Of a stretch of 64,000 nucleotides of DNA, positions 62,849 through 64,000 are shown one piece after another. The stretch covers positions 1 through 64,000 of the forward strand of contig NZ_JACVMN010000002.1 of NCBI RefSeq assembly GCF_014698935.1, in the 5' to 3' direction. The DNA is from Flagellimonas sp. S3867 (GTDB lineage: Bacteria > Bacteroidota > Bacteroidia > Flavobacteriales > Flavobacteriaceae). The notes below the pieces were generated by a model. It did no database searches, had not been told where the DNA came from, and saw only the letters and a program-made list of their open reading frames with translations. The position numbers and the translations under genes were made by a program. Position 1 is the stretch's first letter; every line of letters begins with the position of its first letter.

Positions 62849-64000
62849 TTACTTTTTTCGCATAAAAATGGTGATTGGCACACCGGTAAAATCGAAGTTT
62901 TCTCTAAGCTTGTTCTCCAAAAAACGTTTGTATGGCTCTCTCACATATTGCGGCAGATTACAGAAAAAGGCAAATTGCGGATAGTGAGATGGTAATTGTG
63001 TACAGAACTTGATCTTTACATATTTTCCTTTGTAAGCAGGGGGAGGTGTATGCTCAATAATGGGCAGCATAATATCGTTCAGTTTGCGGGTGACAATCTT
63101 TTTCGAACGGTTTTTATAAACATCAACAGCGGTTTCGATAGCCTTAAAAATTCGCTGCTTATTCAATACGGAAATAAAAAGGATGGGGACATCATCAAAA
63201 GGCTCGATGATTTTTTTAATTTTTTGGGTAAATTCTTTTACGGAGTTGGTCTCTTTTTCAACCAAATCCCACTTATTTACCAAAATAACGATTCCCTTAT
63301 TGTTTCGCTGTGCCAACCAGAAAATATTCTGCACCTGTCCATCAAATCCACGAGTGGCATCTAAAAGTAAAATACAAACATCACAATGTTCAATGGCCCT
63401 AACGGAACGCATCACCGAATAAAACTCCAGGTCTTCCTTTACCTTAGCTTTTCTCCGTATTCCTGCCGTATCCACCAAATTAAACTCGAATCCAAATCTG
63501 TTGTATTTGGTATCAATACTATCTCTAGTAGTCCCTGCAATATCGGTTACAATATAACGGTCTTCACCAATAAGCGCATTAATAAATGATGATTTTCCGG
63601 CATTGGGCCTTCCTACCACAGCAAATCGAGGTAATTCACTTTCCTCCTCCTCAATATCGGGAAGTACCTCAACCAAAGCATCCAAAAGCTCTCCGGTTCC
63701 ACTGCCATTAATGCTCGATAGGGTATAATACTCTCCCAGCCCCAAAGCATAAAATTCCACGGCATCCGCATCACGTTGTGCATTATCAACCTTGTTTACA
63801 GCCAAAAACACGGGTTTGTCAACTTTACGAAGCAATCTGGAAACGTCTTCATCCATTCCGGTGACACCAGATTCTACATCGACCATAAAAATGATGGCAT
63901 CCGCCTCATCTATGGCCAGTTCTACTTGTTTATCGATTTCCTGTTCAAAGATGTCGTCACTACCAACAACATATCCACCGGTATCGATCAATGAGAATTC
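62849..64000 (-). CDS. der: Ribosome-assembly GTPase Der (EngA), 5' end outside window
   Basis: Der has two GTPase domains and a KH-like C-terminus and is needed for 50S ribosome assembly. The window holds the end of the first G domain from its G3 motif ([15 protein letters not shown]), G4 (AVNKVDNAQ), then the complete second G domain ([60 protein letters not shown]) and the KH-like end ([25 protein letters not shown]). The first P-loop and about 50 N-terminal residues lie beyond base 64000; the frame is open to the edge, so this is truncation by the window, not a pseudogene. Confidence 0.98.
   Translation of the reverse strand, partial: EFSLIDTGGYVVGSDDIFEQEIDKQVELAIDEADAIIFMVDVESGVTGMDEDVSRLLRKVDKPVFLAVNKVDNAQRDADAVEFYALGLGEYYTLSSINGSGTGELLDALVEVLPDIEEEESELPRFAVVGRPNAGKSSFINALIGEDRYIVTDIAGTTRDSIDTKYNRFGFEFNLVDTAGIRRKAKVKEDLEFYSVMRSVRAIEHCDVCILLLDATRGFDGQVQNIFWLAQRNNKGIVILVNKWDLVEKETNSVKEFTQKIKKIIEPFDDVPILFISVLNKQRIFKAIETAVDVYKNRSKKIVTRKLNDIMLPIIEHTPPPAYKGKYVKIKFCTQLPSHYPQFAFFCNLPQYVREPYKRFLENKLRENFDFTGVPITIFMRKK

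Noticed and set aside
62849..64000. der as a truncated pseudogene
   Set aside because: The frame stays open to the last base and begins in the middle of a normal G domain, so the window edge explains the missing N-terminus.

Overview
The window looks like chromosome from a Bacteroidota bacterium, most likely a marine Flavobacteriaceae. The evidence is the A/T-rich, Shine-Dalgarno-poor gene starts, several exact Bacteroidota promoter -7 boxes (TAnnTTTG), a FecR/STN-type TonB receptor with its ECF sigma factor, and many flavobacterial lipoprotein and porin families. The genus cannot be fixed from sequence reading alone. No CRISPR array, insertion sequence, prophage or tRNA gene was seen.

Layout. 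1-150: promoter and leader of what is probably an rRNA operon running leftward out of the window. 0.2-11 kb: envelope and housekeeping genes (putative porin, rnhB, a large beta-propeller lipoprotein, an OmpA-family protein, lipB, a small YqaE/Pmp3 protein at 9102-9257, a membrane-tethered LuxR-type regulator, an exported thioredoxin-like protein), then lysS. 12.9-19.5 kb: a four-gene operon of the planctomycete-type PSCyt1/DUF1549/DUF1553 protein, a DUF1501 protein, an exported TIM-barrel protein and a DUF2231-cytochrome c-leucine-rich-repeat fusion. It is followed by an ECF sigma factor, a FecR anti-sigma and an STN-type TonB receptor (19.5-24.6 kb), then an SLC13/DASS transporter. I read this as one uptake and periplasmic oxidation locus for an unidentified compound. 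It is the best candidate here for an undescribed system.

26.2-27.6 kb: two paralogous secreted proteins built from a roughly 34-residue LGFD-YLPEGFDPY repeat, with related 3' ends. 27.9-34.2 kb: a zinc metalloprotease, a Spy-like protein, a VOC protein, an SH3-like protein, and a SatD-DUF3307 pair preceded by three 28-bp tandem operator-like repeats. 34.3-37.4 kb: an alpha/beta hydrolase and a TetR regulator with two matching palindromic operators, plus a DUF1348 protein and a multi-pass membrane protein. 37.5-39.1 kb: an accessory-looking pair, a coiled-coil protein of unknown function and a PD-(D/E)XK-like protein.

39-64 kb: mostly core genes. These are hemL, a glucosaminidase/LysM lipoprotein, a PLP-dependent desulfhydrase/ACC-deaminase homologue, an Lrp regulator divergent from an aromatic amino acid hydroxylase, an alaS-DUF6090-GSCFA-DUF4230 operon, an M23-MerR-LemA-TPM-TPM operon, an alpha-2-macroglobulin/pbpC pair, and der cut by the right edge. 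Two different long palindromic (REP-like) elements lie at 40.4 and 60.4 kb.
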